From Bacteroidaceae bacterium (GTDB lineage Bacteria; Bacteroidota; Bacteroidia; Bacteroidales; Bacteroidaceae), in contig JAGCPD010000064.1 of NCBI GenBank assembly GCA_017645305.1, forward strand, positions 62,001 to 126,000: a stretch of DNA of 64,000 nucleotides, in the 5' to 3' direction. Shown in pieces: positions 62,601 through 64,000 of the stretch; position 1 is the first letter of the stretch, and each line of letters starts with the position of its first letter. The translations under genes were made by a program, and so were the position numbers. The notes beneath the pieces are model-generated. The model had not been told where the DNA came from. It did not search any database and saw only the letters and a list, made by a program, of their open reading frames with translations.

Positions 62601-63433
62601 ATGTCGGCAAAGAGGTCGTTCATTTCCTCTTTTGTCTTGAACCATTCCTGCTTGGTGTACAGCATGTGAGGCTCTGATATTTTCTTGCCTGTAGAAAGGC
62701 AAAGCAAGCGTTCATGCGCATCGGCATCTTCTTCGTTAACGAAATGGCTGTCATTAGTGCAGACCAGCTTTATGTTCAATTCGCGAGCAATCTTTATCAG
62801 CTCTGCGTTGGCTATTTGCTGCAAGGGAAATGTCTCCCTGTTAGCCGCCACGTTAGGGTCTTTTACCTCATGTCGTTGCAACTCCAGATAGTAATCATCT
62901 CCAAACAGATCTTTGAACCACTTTGCCGATTGGCGGGCACCTTCCAAGTCACCCTTCAATATCTTGGACGGAACCTCTCCTGCAATGCAGGCAGAACAAC
63001 AGATGATATCCTCGTGAAAAAGCTTGAGATCATCGTGGTCGGTCCTTGGCTTGTGATAGAAGCCATCAACCCAGGCGCGGGAAACTAGCTTAATCAAATT
63101 CTGATAGCCGTTCAGGTTCTTCGCCAGCAATATCAAGTGATTACCGCTTTTGTCTATTGTAGGATCACTTTGGTCTTCCTTTTTGCGGCGAGCCACATAG
63201 ACCTCACAGCCAAAGATGGGCTTAAAAGGCTCCAGGCCTTCCTTCTTCCTTCCCTTGTTAACAGAAATGCAACAATCAAAGAGGTCTTTTACACCAAACA
63301 TATTACCATGGTCTGTAAGTGCCATACCACGCATTCCGTTACCGATGGCCTTATCCACCAATTTAGAAATAGCGGCCTGACCGTCAAGCAAAGAATACTG
63401 AGAGTGAACGTGCAAATGTATAAAATCTTCCAT
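59684..63433 (-). CDS. dnaE: DNA polymerase III subunit alpha
   Basis: Replicative C-family polymerase. With ATG 63433 it has about 1249 residues. The N-terminal PHP domain begins FIHLHVHSQYSLLDG. The palm has the catalytic aspartates in LPDIDTDFEDDGR, and GPGRGSAAGSVVAYCLGIT precedes it. The helix-hairpin-helix and OB-fold parts follow (GIKGLGEAAAAAI; VRLGGIVTGLK). Complete. The upstream in-frame start would add 10 non-family residues and overlap the promoter region. Confidence 0.97.
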   Translation of the reverse strand: MEDFIHLHVHSQYSLLDGQAAISKLVDKAIGNGMRGMALTDHGNMFGVKDLFDCCISVNKGRKKEGLEPFKPIFGCEVYVARRKKEDQSDPTIDKSGNHLILLAKNLNGYQNLIKLVSRAWVDGFYHKPRTDHDDLKLFHEDIICCSACIAGEVPSKILKGDLEGARQSAKWFKDLFGDDYYLELQRHEVKDPNVAANRETFPLQQIANAELIKIARELNIKLVCTNDSHFVNEEDADAHERLLCLSTGKKISEPHMLYTKQEWFKTKEEMNDLFADIPDALSNTIEILDKVEMYDLESDPIMPFFPIPADFGTEEEWRQKFTEEDLFHEFTSDENGENPLSKEDGEKKINKLGGYDKLYRIKFEADYLKKLAYEGARRLYGEPLDKEVDDRIRFELHIMKTMGFPGYFLIVQDFINSARKDLDVWVGPGRGSAAGSVVAYCLGITKLDPLKYDLLFERFLNPDRISLPDIDTDFEDDGRGKVLQWVMDKYGHENCAHIITYGTMATKNSIKDVARVEDLPLDRSNALCKAIPDRLPDGMKMNLKNAISCTPELRLAQSSPDYREADTIKYAQQLEGQIRGTGIHACGFIICRDPISDHVPISTADDPDFPDRKTAVTQYDGHVIESTGLIKMDFLGLKTLSELKEACRVIKEAHGVDIDLDNIPIDDELTYQLYQKGLTVGTFQFESAGMQKYLKELKPTVFEDLIAMNALYRPGPMDYIPSFIRRKNGKEKITYDIPVMEKYLKDTYGITVYQEQVMLLSRLLAGFTRGQSDALRKAMGKKKKAIVDEMKPLFINGGKERGYDPTVLDKIWGDWEKFASYAFNKSHAACYSWVAYQTAYLKAHYPAEFMAALLTRRKDDIKEITKLLDECKNLKIEVLGPDVNESHADFGVNDRQQIRFGLNGIKGLGEAAAAAIISEREKNGKYKDIFDFVERVSIPAVKKSGIECLALSGAFDAFSKQISREQFVAPNAKGELFVDSLTKYGNQYQQAKMEAQFSLFGMEAIDRHLPPIPVTERWNDLERLNKERELVGIYLSAHPLDEYSVILNGICNLHMEQMADLTPFQNTDVRLGGIVTGLKRQGITKTNQPYGIVMVEDYTGSAEIPLFGNDWAQWCGYLTREGNLVYITGRVQGRQYNQDALELKISKIEFLPDVKDQLIQSITITVDADRLDSNDVAELCKYIQEMQQSSLQHKEKGQAAPSIDVRWNICGSGNAPVLHMKSRTKCYQVSKKLMDYLKASECLTLKIN

Positions 63434-63460
63434 TTTTGCTACATAAATCCAATAATTGCA

Positions 63461-63490
63461 CAAATATAGTGTTTTTCCCCGAAATGCAAA
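63461..63490 (-). promoter_or_regulatory. Promoter of dnaE
   Basis: Minus strand: TTTG (63487-63490), 18-base spacer, TATATTTG (63461-63468), 28 bases before ATG 63433. Confidence 0.6.
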
Positions 63491-63540
63491 GTCTAACTAC
63501 TCCTTTTGTTAAAGAAAAAACTAAAATTAAGCCAAAAGTT

Positions 63541-63571
63541 TTTGATAAATAGCAAAAAATCCCTATCTTTG
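63541..63571 (+). promoter_or_regulatory. Promoter of psd
   Basis: TTTG (63541-63544), 19-base spacer, TATCTTTG (63564-63571), 22 bases before ATG 63593. Confidence 0.75.
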
Positions 63572-63592
63572 TAACCAAAGTAAACTATCCCC

Positions 63593-64000
63593 ATGGGAAA
63601 TAGACTCAAGAAACTCAAGAAAATAAAGAAGATTAGGCTACACCACGAAGGCACTCGCACCTTGGTTTTTGGTGCAATACTTTTTTTTGTTGTCTGCGCT
63701 TTCCTTCACTTTTTTATTCCCAATCAGATTCCTTTCTATCTGTTTGCAGGAGTAAGTATTTGTGTCTATTTGATTCTTGTTAATTTCTTCCAGTGCCCCA
63801 TCCGTTGTTTCGAGGGTGACACAGAAGGCGTTGTCATTGCCCCTGCCGACGGCAAGGTGGTTGTTGTGGAGGAAGTGGAAGAGACTGAGTACTTCCATGA
63901 CCGCCGCATCATGGTAAGCATCTTTATGAGTTTGTTTAATGTACATGCCAACTGGATACCCGTGGATGGCACGATAAAAATGGTCCGGCACTACGACGGA
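63593..64000 (+). CDS. psd: Phosphatidylserine decarboxylase family protein (3' truncated by window)
   Basis: Makes phosphatidylethanolamine at the inner membrane. The 136 visible residues have a basic start ([20 protein letters not shown]), two hydrophobic segments (about 25-57), and the family motifs [14 protein letters not shown] and [18 protein letters not shown]. The self-cleavage LGST-type site lies beyond the window. It diverges from dnaE. Confidence 0.92.
   Translation, partial: MGNRLKKLKKIKKIRLHHEGTRTLVFGAILFFVVCAFLHFFIPNQIPFYLFAGVSICVYLILVNFFQCPIRCFEGDTEGVVIAPADGKVVVVEEVEETEYFHDRRIMVSIFMSLFNVHANWIPVDGTIKMVRHYDG

Overview
The window is chromosomal DNA from a Bacteroidales bacterium, most likely Prevotella-like. 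I infer this from several features. Type IX secretion genes (porE, porQ, porG, porW, porX) are present. So are Bacteroidetes-specific families (DUF4837, DUF1573, DUF6242, ExbB-ExbD-ExbD) and polysaccharide-degrading enzymes (GH2, GH78, 3-keto-glycoside-type DUF1080). Promoters repeatedly match the Bacteroidetes form TTTG-N19/20-TAnnTTTG. I see no phage, insertion sequence, transposon or CRISPR array; this is mostly core chromosome with a few carbohydrate-related accessory segments.

Layout. 1-4.8 kb: 3' part of a GH2 enzyme, a three-gene ECF sigma unit and an SGNH hydrolase. 4.9-9.5 kb: cysK, then glycosyltransferases and a hexapeptide acyltransferase on both strands. 9.5-13.7 kb: topB and porE. 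13.7-20 kb: an exported Gfo/Idh/MocA oxidoreductase, a HEAT-DUF1080 protein, and an MBOAT acyltransferase with its SGNH-like partner. 20-25.3 kb: a large secreted GH78 rhamnosidase diverging from an AraC-type regulator, with a 21-bp-phased direct repeat between them. 25.3-33.8 kb: a 47-residue zinc-ribbon protein, an RsmF-like methyltransferase, thyA, folA, the exb operon, tRNA-Ser, tatD, a polyprenyl synthase and tonB. 34-41.4 kb: porQ-cmk-ispH, a DUF4837-DUF1573-meaB operon and a GT39-like membrane protein. 41.4-49.9 kb: a nine-gene minus-strand envelope operon (DUF6242, porG, uppS, bamA, three ompH/skp genes, murI, gtrA). 50-64 kb: ribD / prmC-recX, tRNA-Pro, aroA, porW-porX-tsaE, trxA, dnaE and the start of psd.

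How the genes fit together. Much of the right half builds the envelope: undecaprenyl phosphate (uppS), outer-membrane protein insertion (bamA, ompH) and peptidoglycan precursor (murI). The type IX system (porE, G, Q, W, X) exports proteins such as the GH78 enzyme, whose C-terminus looks like a type A sorting domain.

The most unusual signal is a set of at least ten short tandem arrays with a strict 7-bp period. The unit sequence differs at each locus. The arrays sit at gene junctions (folA/thyA, porW/porX, ribD/prmC, the cysK leader) and in frame inside genes (GH2, GH78, rsmF). Other items worth checking are the AraC/GH78 operator, a palindrome cluster with an orphan promoter at 25.6-25.75 kb, a tRNA-Ser remnant, and a tyrosine-rich BamA insertion.
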